Shown one piece after another: positions 1 through 10,900 of a stretch of 64,000 bases of DNA. Under the pieces are notes generated by a model, which saw only the letters and a list, made by a program, of their open reading frames with translations, was not told the origin of the DNA and made no database searches. Position 1 is the first letter of the stretch. The number at the start of each line of letters is the position of its first letter. The DNA lies in the NCBI RefSeq assembly GCF_030272615.1, contig NC_081406.1:264773192-264837191 (forward strand), read 5' to 3'. A program made the translations under genes and the position numbers. The DNA is from Cryptomeria japonica. Its lineage: Eukaryota > Streptophyta > Pinopsida > Cupressales > Cupressaceae.

Positions 1-187
1 TTCAAAGAAGCCTAAAAGAGAGAGGGTTGCAAGCATGTCTTTAACAACCTTTTTGCACAAAGAGCTACAAAGATTGTGAAGCTAGCTTCAAAACTTTGAA
101 TTCAAATTCAAATTGAATATTTAATTTTTTTAATAGTCTTACATTATAAATTTGGAACTTAATCTTTTTTGTATTTTTAGCTTGTAG

Positions 188-342
188 GTCTTGAAGCACT
201 TGGTTAAAGTTCTATGTTTGGTAGATGGGGATCAAAACACAATGGGGTATATTTATGAGGCCATCGATAGGGCCAAAGAATCTATCAAAAATTATTATAA
301 GGGGGAGCACTTCAAATTTCATCCCATATGGGAGATTATTGA
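188..342 (+). pseudogene. hAT transposase fragment (copy A)
   Basis: The plus strand reads a hAT transposase segment with VDGDQNTMGYIYEAIDRAKE, homologous to 62888-63050 in copy B. The exon follows an AG near 180. It is cut by an unrelated block near 360 and resumes at 844, so the transposase is broken. Confidence 0.7.
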
Positions 343-359
343 AGGACAAATAAAGGAAC

Positions 360-843
360 ATAAAAAATAGAAAAAAATTTGGCAGCATATCCCCTTGTTT
401 TTCAAGATTTTTTTCAGTTTCAAAACAATGAAATGATTCAAATGAAAATAAAAAAGAAAGAGAAAAATCCTTACCTAGATCTCTCTTGCTGATTTTTCCT
501 TCTTCCCTCTACTCCTCCAAACCCTTCTAACCTGCTACAGCCAAAAAAAAACCAAAATGAAGTCAAAAAAATTTTTAAAAACTTGTTTTTAACCCTTACG
601 GGCGCGTTTTTCTTGGCCCGCGTGAGTCTTTGCGAAAGACTCGCGAGTCCAAGCGAAAGACTCGCGTGAGTCTTTGCGAAAGACTCGCGAGTCCGAGCGA
701 AAGACTCGCGTGAGTCTTTGCGAAAGACTCGCGAGTCTTTCGCAGGGACTCGCCTCGCGAGTCCTAGGCGAGTCGACTCGCGGCGCCAAAGGACTCGCGA
801 GTCCGTGGCGAGTCCGCGGCGAGTCCGCGATTTTTAAAACTAT
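360..843 (-). mobile_element. insertion in hAT copy A, probably a related non-autonomous hAT end
   Basis: This block is absent from the colinear copy B. Its right end, read on the minus strand, begins CATAGTTTTAAAAATCGCGG followed by repeated GACTCGCC. This resembles the 5' terminus and CGAGTC subterminal repeats of the hAT copies here, and the text that follows (AAAAACAAGTTT) also echoes the 5' region of copy B. The left end begins near 359 with CATAAAAAAT. The flanking octamers match poorly, so the exact ends are uncertain. Confidence 0.45.
605..835. repeat. GC-rich palindromic array, GACTCGCGAGTC
   Basis: The 12-base perfect palindrome GACTCGCGAGTC occurs four times, and variants (CGCGTGAGTC, GGACTCGCC) fill the gaps. 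The array is strikingly GC- and CpG-rich in an AT-rich setting. It probably represents subterminal transposase-binding repeats of an hAT element. Confidence 0.8.
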
Positions 844-1217
844 GGGTAGAACAATCAACTCCACACACCCATCCATGCAATAGGGTAATTCCTTAACCCC
901 CGTTTTTTCTATTCAGATCCCAATGGAGAATTTATGAGGGCATCACTACATGCATTCAGAGGATGGCACCCCAAGTTGAGGTGAGAAACCTCATTGTCGA
1001 TGAATTGCAAAGTTACAAGGAAGTAAGCGGTAGGCTCTTTCCTCCAAAGCTAACCAAGTGAGAAAGAAACACTTGAACAATAGGAATAAAATTTGGAGTC
1101 TTTCACATGCATCTTACAAGTTACAAATTTTAAATTTACAAGTTTACAACTATTGATGATTTGATAAAATTATTAAATATGTTTTGACTTTGCTTTCTAA
1201 CTCTTCAATATCTTATT

Positions 1218-1481
1218 TTGTATTGTCTTTGTGGACAAATTAGCGTGGAAATACCTCAAAATCTCCAAAGGTTTGCCCTTTGCATCTTATGCCAACCTTG
1301 TAGTGCATCTAGTTGTGAGCGTGATTGGAGCTTGTTTGAGGCCATCCACGCGAAGAGGAACAAATTAGCTAAAAAACGCCTCAATGACCTTGTCTTTGTG
1401 CAATACAATCTTCAGTTGCGCACAAGAAAGATAGAGGACATATCAGATGATCCAATAGATTTGGACCCATTTGAGGCCTAG
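1218..1481 (+). pseudogene. hAT C-terminal dimerisation domain (copy A)
   Basis: The frame contains CSASSCERDWSLFEAIHAKR then LNDLVFVQYNLQLRTRK, the classic hAT dimerisation region (C-E-R-x-W-S-x-F and L-V-F-V-x-Y-N-L). It is better preserved here than in copy B. The frame stops at 1479-1481 because of the 167-bp segment that follows; the acidic tail resumes at 1633. Confidence 0.85.
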
Positions 1482-1657
1482 TCACCTTTTCTAATCTAGG
1501 ACAACCCGAACCCGTGCCGACCGGGAAAGAAAAAAGTTTATTATTCGCTTAGAATAGTAGGGCTGCGCGCTATATTCCACTACATACGAGTCGTGGTCTT
1601 CATAGGCAGAAACGTCATCTAGTAATGACTCGTATCAGATGATCCAATAGATTTGGA
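1441..1657 (+). repeat. 25-bp direct duplication around a 167-bp foreign segment
   Basis: A 25-base string starting TATCAGATGATCCAATAGAT occurs exactly at 1441-1465 and again at 1633-1657. The 167 bp between them (1466-1632) are absent from the colinear copy B. They contain GC-rich text such as CCCGTGCCGACCGGG that resembles nothing else in the window. Confidence 0.85.
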
Positions 1658-1961
1658 TGAGATAGATCCTTATAGTGATTGGACAAGGCAGGATGAGCAG
1701 CCTACATTGTTTACTAACGATGAGATCCTTGATTTGGAGAGGCAAGCATTGGAGGAGGTGGGTGCAGCAGGAGATTTGGGATTGAATGACATTGATGAGG
1801 CTAAGGAGTTACTGCCATCAACATCTACATCCAAGATGAAGGTCAAGCCACAACCTATCCTACCAAGCAAAACAGAGAAGCCACAACAAACTCCAAGGAT
1901 TAGACCCTCTAGTTCTACCTCTCCACTATTTTCCAATAGATCAAGGAAGAGGAAGATGTAA
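1653..1961 (+). pseudogene. hAT acidic/serine-rich C-terminal tail (copy A)
   Basis: This frame (DEIDPYSDW, FTNDEILDLERQALEE, then a proline/serine-rich end RPSSSTSP and RKRKM) is the transposase tail. It matches 63650-63992 in copy B nearly word for word. It continues the dimerisation frame after the inserted segment. Confidence 0.75.
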
Positions 1962-2269
1962 AAAGATGTACTTACTTTTAGTTTTACAAATACAATTTAC
2001 TATTTTCATTTTGTTCAATCTATCAGCCATCAGCATTCCACATGAGGATGATATTTTGTACTGAGTTTGCATTCAAATCAATCAAATATGATAGAAAACA
2101 CTTTTGTACTCATATATGGACTCATTGGATGCGCCTTCTCATTAAATTTTGCAAAAAAAAATGTGTTTCTCATGAAATTTAAGCAAAGTTTTTAAGTTGA
2201 GTTTTTTTTTGCCGAGTCGAGTTTTTTGGGCCTAGCAAGTTTTTGTTTGAGTCCAGTTTTCCAACTATG

Positions 2270-2929
2270 ATTTTAATAAATACTCTCATATGCATGATTA
2301 GTAATAAGTCTTAAGAGCACTATAATAGCCCTTTTTACAAATCATAATTCCTATCTTTCATTTTAAGTCCTCCAATTCCTGCTGATTTATTCTATTAATG
2401 TTTTGACAAAACCATAAAGTCTCATAAACGTGCAAAACAAAGCACTTATCACAAATTTCTGAATTTGATTGGTTCTCGTCTACTGTTGTTTAGGTTTTTA
2501 TCCTGGTGACGGGCATTACTATCCATTGACGATCTGTCATCAGTATTGTGGCTTGTTGAGTGTTCTGTTTTGGAGGAACCTTTCTAAATTCCAATTCTAT
2601 CCTTGCTGGCCCTTTGGTATCACAAGAATCAACTATACAGGGGGTTAAGGATGATTGGAAGGCTGCTCCATCTGCTGCTCCCTTTTCTCCCACTACCAAT
2701 ACTCAATTGCTTCCAATTTCCATTGAAGACTACAAACAAGTAATGTAGGGTGTACTCTTAGTAAGAGATCTTAATGTTTTTTTTTTTTATATATACTTCT
2801 TATCCACTGAATAATTTAGGGCCATATAAAGGACACCAAATTTATCCTATTCATAGAATATCCATAGCCTTCTATCCTTCAATATATACTGGAAAAAGTT
2901 ATTAATACAGAGGTAGCCTAGCATGATAC
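2270..2929 (-). other. RSH1 intron, no recognised feature
   Basis: This stretch lies between the hAT copy A terminus and the last RSH1 exon. A 69-codon minus-strand frame at 2490-2699 is open, but I recognise nothing in it. Confidence 0.5.
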
Positions 2930-3001
2930 CTTGATTTGATACATCCCTAGTAACTTTGCCAAAGGTGCAAAAATCTTCAATGTTTCTGAAGCAATGCTAC
3001 A
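2930..3001 (-). CDS. RSH1: RSH1 exon (last one in the window)
   Basis: This 72-bp exon encodes 24 residues, CSIASETLKIFAPLAKLLGM then YQIK, the helix that follows the HD domain in RSH proteins. The donor GTATCATGC follows. The next exon lies left of the window. Confidence 0.9.
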
Positions 3002-6000
3002 CTGCAAGAGCACATTTTTAAAAAAATGGATTCTCATCTCTTAAACAATTAAAAGCATACCATATGCATGAAAATCTTCAGATTCAGAAACAGCAAGTAC
3101 ATGTTGCAATACTACCTGTTTATGTGGTGGCATGTGTGACAAAGTCCGCATGTTATGTAACCTGTCCGCAAGTTTTACTATTATAACACGGACCTGAAAT
3201 CCAAAGTGCAAATGTTAAACCAAAAAATCTAACTAATAATTCTAAACCACGCTCTGCTTTTAAAACACTACCTCTTCAGTCATAGCAAGAAACATTTGCC
3301 GCAAGTCATTAGCTTTGACATCTTGTGCAGAATTTATTAAATTTGTACATTGCAGTTTGCCAAGCTTAGAAACCTGCAAGATTCAAACATTAAAACATGG
3401 TTCTCTTTAAATATAGAAAAATCAGAATCCTGCATGATTTTACTTCAAAATCATAATCTTGAAGATGTAAGCACCTTTGTTTCCCCTTCTACAATTCTGC
3501 GAACAACCGGACCAAACTCATCTTCTATTCTTTCAAAACTGACAACGTTACTGTCTTCCACAGTGTCATGTAACAAACCTGCTGCAATTGATTCCCAGTC
3601 TAATTCCTGACATGATACACAAAATGATGGTAACTACAGGGAACTTTTAAAGGCAATATCAAAGATAGTTACAAATTACCTATTCAGATCAAGGCTTATT
3701 AAGATATTTGAATAGAAAAAAGTCCTCCCATGTAGATCAACAAGCAAATTCATTCAGTTGCCAGCTTCGTTACGCAACTTCTACTGAATAAACTATAAAG
3801 TACATAAATTTGTTACTCACACATAGACACTTGCATTTTGAGGCAGATTTTTAATGCTGATGACATGAGCAGTAGTATTTCATTGATCCTTGGACCTAAA
3901 TGCATTTTTTTGTCATCTCCTATCTTCTATAGTTATTAAACAATGGTTTTGCCAGTTTAGATATGCCACCAATTCCAAATGGTTTAGCTTACATCACCTA
4001 TTTATATATATGTATTTATGAAGGATAATTATGGAGATCCCGTTCACAAGTGCAAAGACATTTGAAGTTTTAACTACTCTAAATTTATATAATGAAGACA
4101 GTTTTACATGTTTGTGAATATACAACAGAATCTAACATTCAATGGGTGAGTACAAGCAGAGTATAAAATTGGAATTCTCAAATGCCACTTAAGGAGAAAA
4201 ATGGGATAAGACTTTTCTCCAAGTACCCATGAAAATGTAACTAGAGAAACTTTTTTTTATTGCTTCAAAGGTATCAAGAATTGACAGAATATCACATTGT
4301 TAAGTGCATTTATAATGGTAACCATGTCATCACTGTCTATGACAGAATAAAACAGAAGCTGCTCCAGATGCCAGAGCAATCCAGGGAACAACACACAAAA
4401 ACTACAATATTACATGTCAATGCAGGTGTAGATGTAAAAATATTAAATAGAGTATAGAAAAAATGAGCTCCATCACACATAAAAGAGCAACATTGCTAAA
4501 AGGAACTGAAATTGGGAATGTATTTTTCTAAAAAATATGCATGTACAAGAAATCCCAACAAATGTTAGGCTTGAAAGTGTTCAAACAGTTTCATTATGAA
4601 CGTTACAACTATGAGAAGTGGACTCTTGTAACAATGCCTAATCTTATTGTATTTGCTGACTATTTTCAAAAAGATGCAATAAAAAATAATGCTTATGGAG
4701 AAGATGTTAATAGTTGTTGGCTCTTTGTGAGTGTCTGGGCCCACGTGTCCAGTCCAGCCATAGCATGGAATTGTTCTTCTTTTGTTCACAATGAGCAGCT
4801 CAACTTGAATCTTTGTTTCTGGAACACTTCATCGAGTTTGAGCATCTGTTTTCTTATTTCTTTATTCGATTCAGAGAGCATTCTGCCCAGAATCCTTCCA
4901 AGATGTTATGGACCAAATTCTGCAACAATAGTTGTAAAGTCTGAGGACTGCAGAGGTCACAGTACTGAGACTGAAAACAGAATCTCAGATTCCATTTCCT
5001 AGCTGAATTTCAGAAAAATCAGTCTTTCTCAGTCATTTCTATAAGCAGAGTAGCCAGACAAGTAGATCCCTCAATAAAGCACAGATAGCTGTTACAAAAT
5101 CCTCAGAACTTCATTAATGAAGTGTCTTGGTTCTTATTGTTTAGCACACTCCATATTGTTCTGATCCAAGGACGTTTGGCTTTGACCAAGCGTCTGTCAA
5201 ATATATGCAAGACCACAAGTTCCTTCTTAAATCTGAGTTTCCTATATGAAGTGCAAATTTAATCTAATTAAGGATCCATGATAGATAGAAGAAAGTGAGA
5301 AGATCAAAAGAATATTGAATCTACTTGCAAACTGGAAGGAATATGTTGAAGATTAATCAAAATACTGAATTTTAACGTGCCAGAAATTAAATCAAAATAT
5401 GAATTTTAATGTGCCAGAAATTAAATCAAAACAGTAATAACCACAACTTTCTCCAGATCTGAAATAATAATTAGATAACTCATACACACATGCTAACCTC
5501 ATGAGCCGGCCTTTTCCCAATCAAACTGATGCACAAAATGCAAGTTACTCCTATGAATAAATAAATCTATTTGGACAATGAATAATTGCAGAGATACAAC
5601 TCTGAATTCTAGACTAGGTTGTGTTAACTCCACAGAGATTTTAACTTCATAGAGATGGCACTTTATTACAACAATATTTAAAACAGCACTGCCACCTTTA
5701 CTAGGAGACAAACAACCGTCACACAACCTTATAACAGATTTGTCCTTTATTTAACTTTGGTTCAAGCAAATCTCCTTCCTAGTAGCTACTAAACAAACTC
5801 TCCAACAACCTTTTGAATTGTTCTGCAACATGTACAACTTCCTTAGAACATAGTGCACCCGTTTCAGAGTATTGCTGTTATGGACAACATACAGATATTG
5901 TGCAGCAAACTACTCAACAAAATAGACATTTTGCACAGCAGGTTTGTTGCCATGCACAACAATTTTTGTATTGTGCAAAAATGGTATTGACTTCTTATGT

Positions 6001-7925
6001 AGCAAGATTTATTAGCTTGCATGGAAAGGCATTGGCTTGTACAAAAAAGCCAACATCTTGCACAACAAATTAAATATCATAACTGAATTTGGGTCTTGCA
6101 AAGCAGCTCCAAAACCTTCAGAAACACATATGAAGCATTTATGAAAAACATCATAACCAAACTGATATTAGATATGTAGTTCATTCTACTTTTTCCTACT
6201 TAAAAGGCAATAAATTTCTCTATATTAAGCATACTATAAAATAGAAACACTTCAGGTCTACATTTATACAAAACAGATAGAAATGAGTTGGTTAAGTAGG
6301 TTTTCAGATACAAAAGCATATTAAAGTAGGGAAAATGATGTTCAATTGTATACTTTGAAGTTACCCTTAACTTACCAATTAGCATATGGGAAACTCCAAA
6401 AATAGGTTAATTGTCCACCAACTGATTATGCCCAAGAAGGGAGCATCACACTCTCCTAACAAATGAATGGTGTTCTAGGGTAATAATGACGTGAAAACCC
6501 TCGTTTTAGAAGTAAATGATTTGCAAATAGTGGAAGTTGATAACCTACAAAAACTAACCCTACTTTTGGGTTCATGACTAAGAATTACTCAGAGACATCT
6601 TGAGAGTCTATCTTCACCCAAAACTATCAACTCAAGAATAAAATGGCTCCCTTGGTCATTGACAATTTAAGTGAATGAATCTAGTAAATATATGGTTGGA
6701 TGTGACACTGCAACTCCCCACATGATTAGTCTCACCATACCATCTTGGTTGGGTACACAAGCATGGGGCCTCGCAAATTAATTAACAAGGTTTGTGTAGT
6801 CACCTTTGCTATCAATCCTTTACAAGATACAATCACATGACGTCACACCCTTGGATTGTTTTGATCAGCTTCGTGGGTGCTCATTCTAGTATGAGCAAGG
6901 TCTGATTTATGATATACATCTCAACACCTATAAAATCAAAAAAGATGGTAAGTTGTGTAAACTTGCATTTGCTAGAAGTGCTAAATTATATTCCATTTCA
7001 AAGAAGACTATGGTTGAGCAAGTAAACTTATCCAAATACTTGAAACTCTATATCATCCACCAAGCTAAGGAGGATAATTGAGGTAAGTTGTCACCTCTGT
7101 GCAAAATCTTATATAAGTTTACTATGATGTTTTTGAAGAGCCAAAAGGGTTGCCACCTTTTAGAGGCATCAGTATTTCTATAGAAGAGCTGAAATAGAGA
7201 AACAAACCTAACAACTTTGAAAAAGGCAATATTAAACCCAACACCTTTCCTTGTAGATCTCCAGCTTTCATTATCCCCAAAAAGGGGAAGAAAGAATGAA
7301 GGCTTGTCATTAACTATAAATAAATAAATAAGATCATTGTAAAGAACAAATACCCCCTGCCTAGGATCAATGACTTTCTCAATCAGCTTAAAGGAACCCA
7401 ATCTTTTGTTAGTTTTAGTATCAGACTGATAAATATAGATAGCAATAACAGATAATCAAAACAAGGAACACAAGGAACACCAGAAATACCTTGGGAAAAC
7501 CTCCCTCTTGGAGGTAAAAAATGTTAATTTCTTTCAAAATTCTGTGATCAAAATAGAATAAAAGAAAATATGATCTGAAAGTTGTATTTTATCTGCTATA
7601 GCGTGTTTTAAAGATGCACCACACTTATCAATTTCGGTGTGTGCATCCTCCTCAATGTAAGCATGCTATATAAGTGGATGAGGGGTTACGTAGTGAAGAG
7701 ATATGTCTTCCCAAGTGGGAAGACACATCTCTTCCCTACATACCTCTCACCACAATATATAAACTAGTCACCCTTTACTTACCCGATTGGAAGGAGTGCG
7801 ACTTGTTTGAGAATCGCTTTACCACCCGATACCATGAACGGTGTAACCGTTGGTCAAACGCGATAAGTTAACTTTGGTTTTATTTATCATTAGTTAACGT
7901 TAACATATTAGTATATGTAATCAAA

Positions 7926-7968
<43 letters not shown>

Positions 7969-10900
7969 GAAGCGTGAAATAGTATGACCGACGTTACAAA
8001 ATTAACACTCCCTCTTAACTAGGGAGGACACATTTCATGTTAGAGAAAACATCACAATTCATCAATTGATTGTGAAGAGAGGAGATATCACACCATAGTG
8101 ATATTCAAAGATATGGTTCAACAATGAATATCAAGTCTCATGATACTCACCATAACTCATAGTTATCAAGTAAGGTATGTGCACTGGCATCAAGTCACGT
8201 GGTGCCTACCATACTGATAATGATTTCATGGCATGTCCACGAATATTATGTTCATAATATTCACCATGAAGATCTCTATCACAATTATGGTTTATTTAAT
8301 GATATCAACCAGCTGATATCTACCATAAAGTCTCAGAGATATATATACTATCATGACATGTCCACGGATATCAAGTCACATGATATCCATCAAGATAGTT
8401 AAATTGATAATTCTAAAATCGTCACCTTACAATATCAATTTGAAACAAGTGTTCATTATTGAAAAGTCGTCACCCTTCAATAATGTTCACAGAAGGCCCA
8501 TGCAGTCATGGAGTCACACACATGACAAATAAAAGAGTTCACACTAAACATCTTTAAATATATTAGTATATCAGAATAAATGAGACTCTATCTCAAAATT
8601 AAATAACATTTTCAACCATACCAAGTTTATCTCTAGAGTGTTCAATCTTGATCCTGGAGAGAGGCTTGGTAAGAATGTCTGCAATCTGATCACCTGTACT
8701 AATATAATTCAGTCGGATCACATTCCTTTCCATAATATCTCGAACATAGTGATAAGGAATCTCAATGTGTTTAGACCTGTCATGAAATACTGGATTCTTT
8801 GAAAGCTTGATGCAACTCTGATTGTCACAGTAGATGACAGTAGGATTTAAGGGTTGACCAAACAGTCCTACAAGCAATTTCCGGAGCCATACAGCTTCTC
8901 TTGCTCCCATGGAGGCTGCAATGTATTCAGCTTCTGTAGAAATCTGAGCAACTGAAGACTATTTTCTACATATCCATGAGATCATTCCTGATCCTAAACT
9001 GAAGCAACATCCTGATGTGCTTTTCCTGTTAACTATGCTTCCAGCCCAATCAGAATCAGTGAATCCATGTAGGTCAAGTTCTACATGTTTATATATCAAA
9101 CCAAAACCAATAGTTCCTCGAAGATATCTCAGAATATGCTTTGCAGCAACAATATGTATTTCCCTAGGTTCACACATGAACTGACTTAGTGCATTTACAC
9201 CATAACATATATTAGGTCTTGTGTTTACCAAATACATCAGAGATCCAATAATTTGTCTGTAGAGTGTAAGATCTGCAAACTCAGATTCTGCAACTATTTC
9301 CTTTAGCTTGTGCAGATTTGTCTCCATAGGTGTGGTCATGGATCTACAATCCAACATTCTAAATCTCGAGTATATCAATGGTGTATTTTCCTTGATTAAG
9401 GATTATACCATCTGCCTGCTGCCAAACTTCCAATCCAAGGAAGTAGTGAAGAATTCCTAAATCTTTCGTATCAAACTCAGAGGCTAATTCTTTCTTACAT
9501 CAAGAAATACAATTATCCTCTCCTGTGATTAGTAGATCATCAACATAAAGAATAAGAATTAATAATTCACCATTGATTACCTTGTAGTAGAGATTTGGAT
9601 CTGCTTCATTCTTGAAAAAACCTAATTCCAAGAGATAGTGATCAATTCTTTCATACCATGCTCTGGGGGCCTATTTCAGTCCATAAAGAGCTTTCTTTAA
9701 TCTCCAGACATGTGATTCAGCCTTATGAATCACAAAACCTTCAGGTTGCTCCAAATAAACTTCTTCTTCAATCTTACAATTTAGAAAAGCGGTCTTGACA
9801 TCCATTTGATGGACTTTCCATCCTTTAGATGCTGCAATAGCCAAAACTGCTCAGACAGAAGTGTATCTGGCAACAGGAGCAAATGTCTCTTCATAGTCAA
9901 TACCTTCTTTCTGTGAGAAACCTCTGGCAACAAACCTTGCTTTGTGCTTCTCAATGCTGCCATCTGTTGCATGTTTGATTTTGAAGAGCCATTTAGAAGA
10001 TACCACAGATTTGCTTTTAGGCCTAGGCAAAATATCCCAGACATCATTTTTCAGAATTGACTGATACTCTTCTGACATAGCATCTTTCCAAACTTGATGC
10101 TTGAGCGCATCTCCAACACAGGAAGGTTCTACATCAATGATCTCACTCATCAAGGCAGTATAACTGGAAAATAGGTTAGGTCTCTTACTTTCTCTGAAGG
10201 TCCCCTTTGGAGCAGCATAATTTTCAGCTTCTTGAAGCATCTTTTTAGCCCAGAGTGGTCTCTTCCTAGTTTCGGGATAATTTTCTTCTAAAGGTAAGCC
10301 TTGAACTTCATGCTCAGCATCTTCAGGGGTCTCCCTCTGAATCTCAGAGGTGGAATCCTTTTCCAAGCTTGTAGGAGGATCTTGGTGTTCTAATTCATTA
10401 GAGCTTTTGGACCTCCTGAATGCTATGTCTTCCTCATAGATGACATCTCTGCTTAGTTCAATTGTACCCAACAAATACTCCTTTCTTTCCAGAAGGTTCT
10501 AACTTTGACCTCTTTTCTTTGGGGACATGAATATAGACTGGACACCCAAAGATCCGGAAATGACTTATGTCAGGTTTGTTGCCAGTAAAGGCTTCTTCAA
10601 GGGTTTTATTGTCAAGAAGAGAATGAGGACATCTATTTTGAATGTACACAGTTGTCCTAGATGCTTCAGCCCAAAATGAGGTTTCTATATTTTGGTCAAA
10701 CAACATAGCCCTAGCAGCTTCTACTATAGTCCTATTCTTTCTTTCAGCTACCCCATTTTGTTGTGGGTTATAAGGTACAGTTAACTCCCTCTTAATCCCA
10801 GCAATTATACAATAATCTTTAAACATATCATAAGTGTATTCCCCCCCCATTGTCTATTCTTAAGGTTATGGTTTTCTTACCTGTCATATTTTCTGCAAGA

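Larger units (their letters stand above)
1..2269 (+). mobile_element. hAT transposon copy A, 3' part
   Basis: The left end lies outside the window. The copy is colinear with hAT copy B at 62750-64000 (same wording of the GDxNxMGYIYEAxDRAKESI segment, same tail). It ends at 2269 in CCAACTATG. The reverse complement of that end (CATAGTTGGAAAACT) matches the start of copy B (CATGGTTGGAACACT) with two mismatches, as expected for the terminal inverted repeats of one family. It sits inside the RSH1 intron that leaves the window on the left. It is disrupted by an insertion at about 360-843 and by another segment at 1466-1632. Confidence 0.8.

Noticed and set aside
589-876. Open frames on both strands across the GACTCGCGAGTC cluster
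   Set aside because: Repetitive by-products of a palindromic array; no start context or domain.
2490-2699. 69-codon minus-strand frame as another RSH1 exon
   Set aside because: It does not resemble the RSH segment that should follow the exon at 2930, and no matching splice phase was found.
4541-5002. 153-codon plus-strand open frame
   Set aside because: No recognisable motif, lies antisense in the RSH1 intron, and has no promoter or splice context that I can support.
6720-7406. Endogenous caulimovirid instead of gypsy
   Set aside because: The K-x-x-Y-P-L-P-R-I and post-protease linker patterns fit Ty3/gypsy better; no movement-protein or coat motifs nearby.
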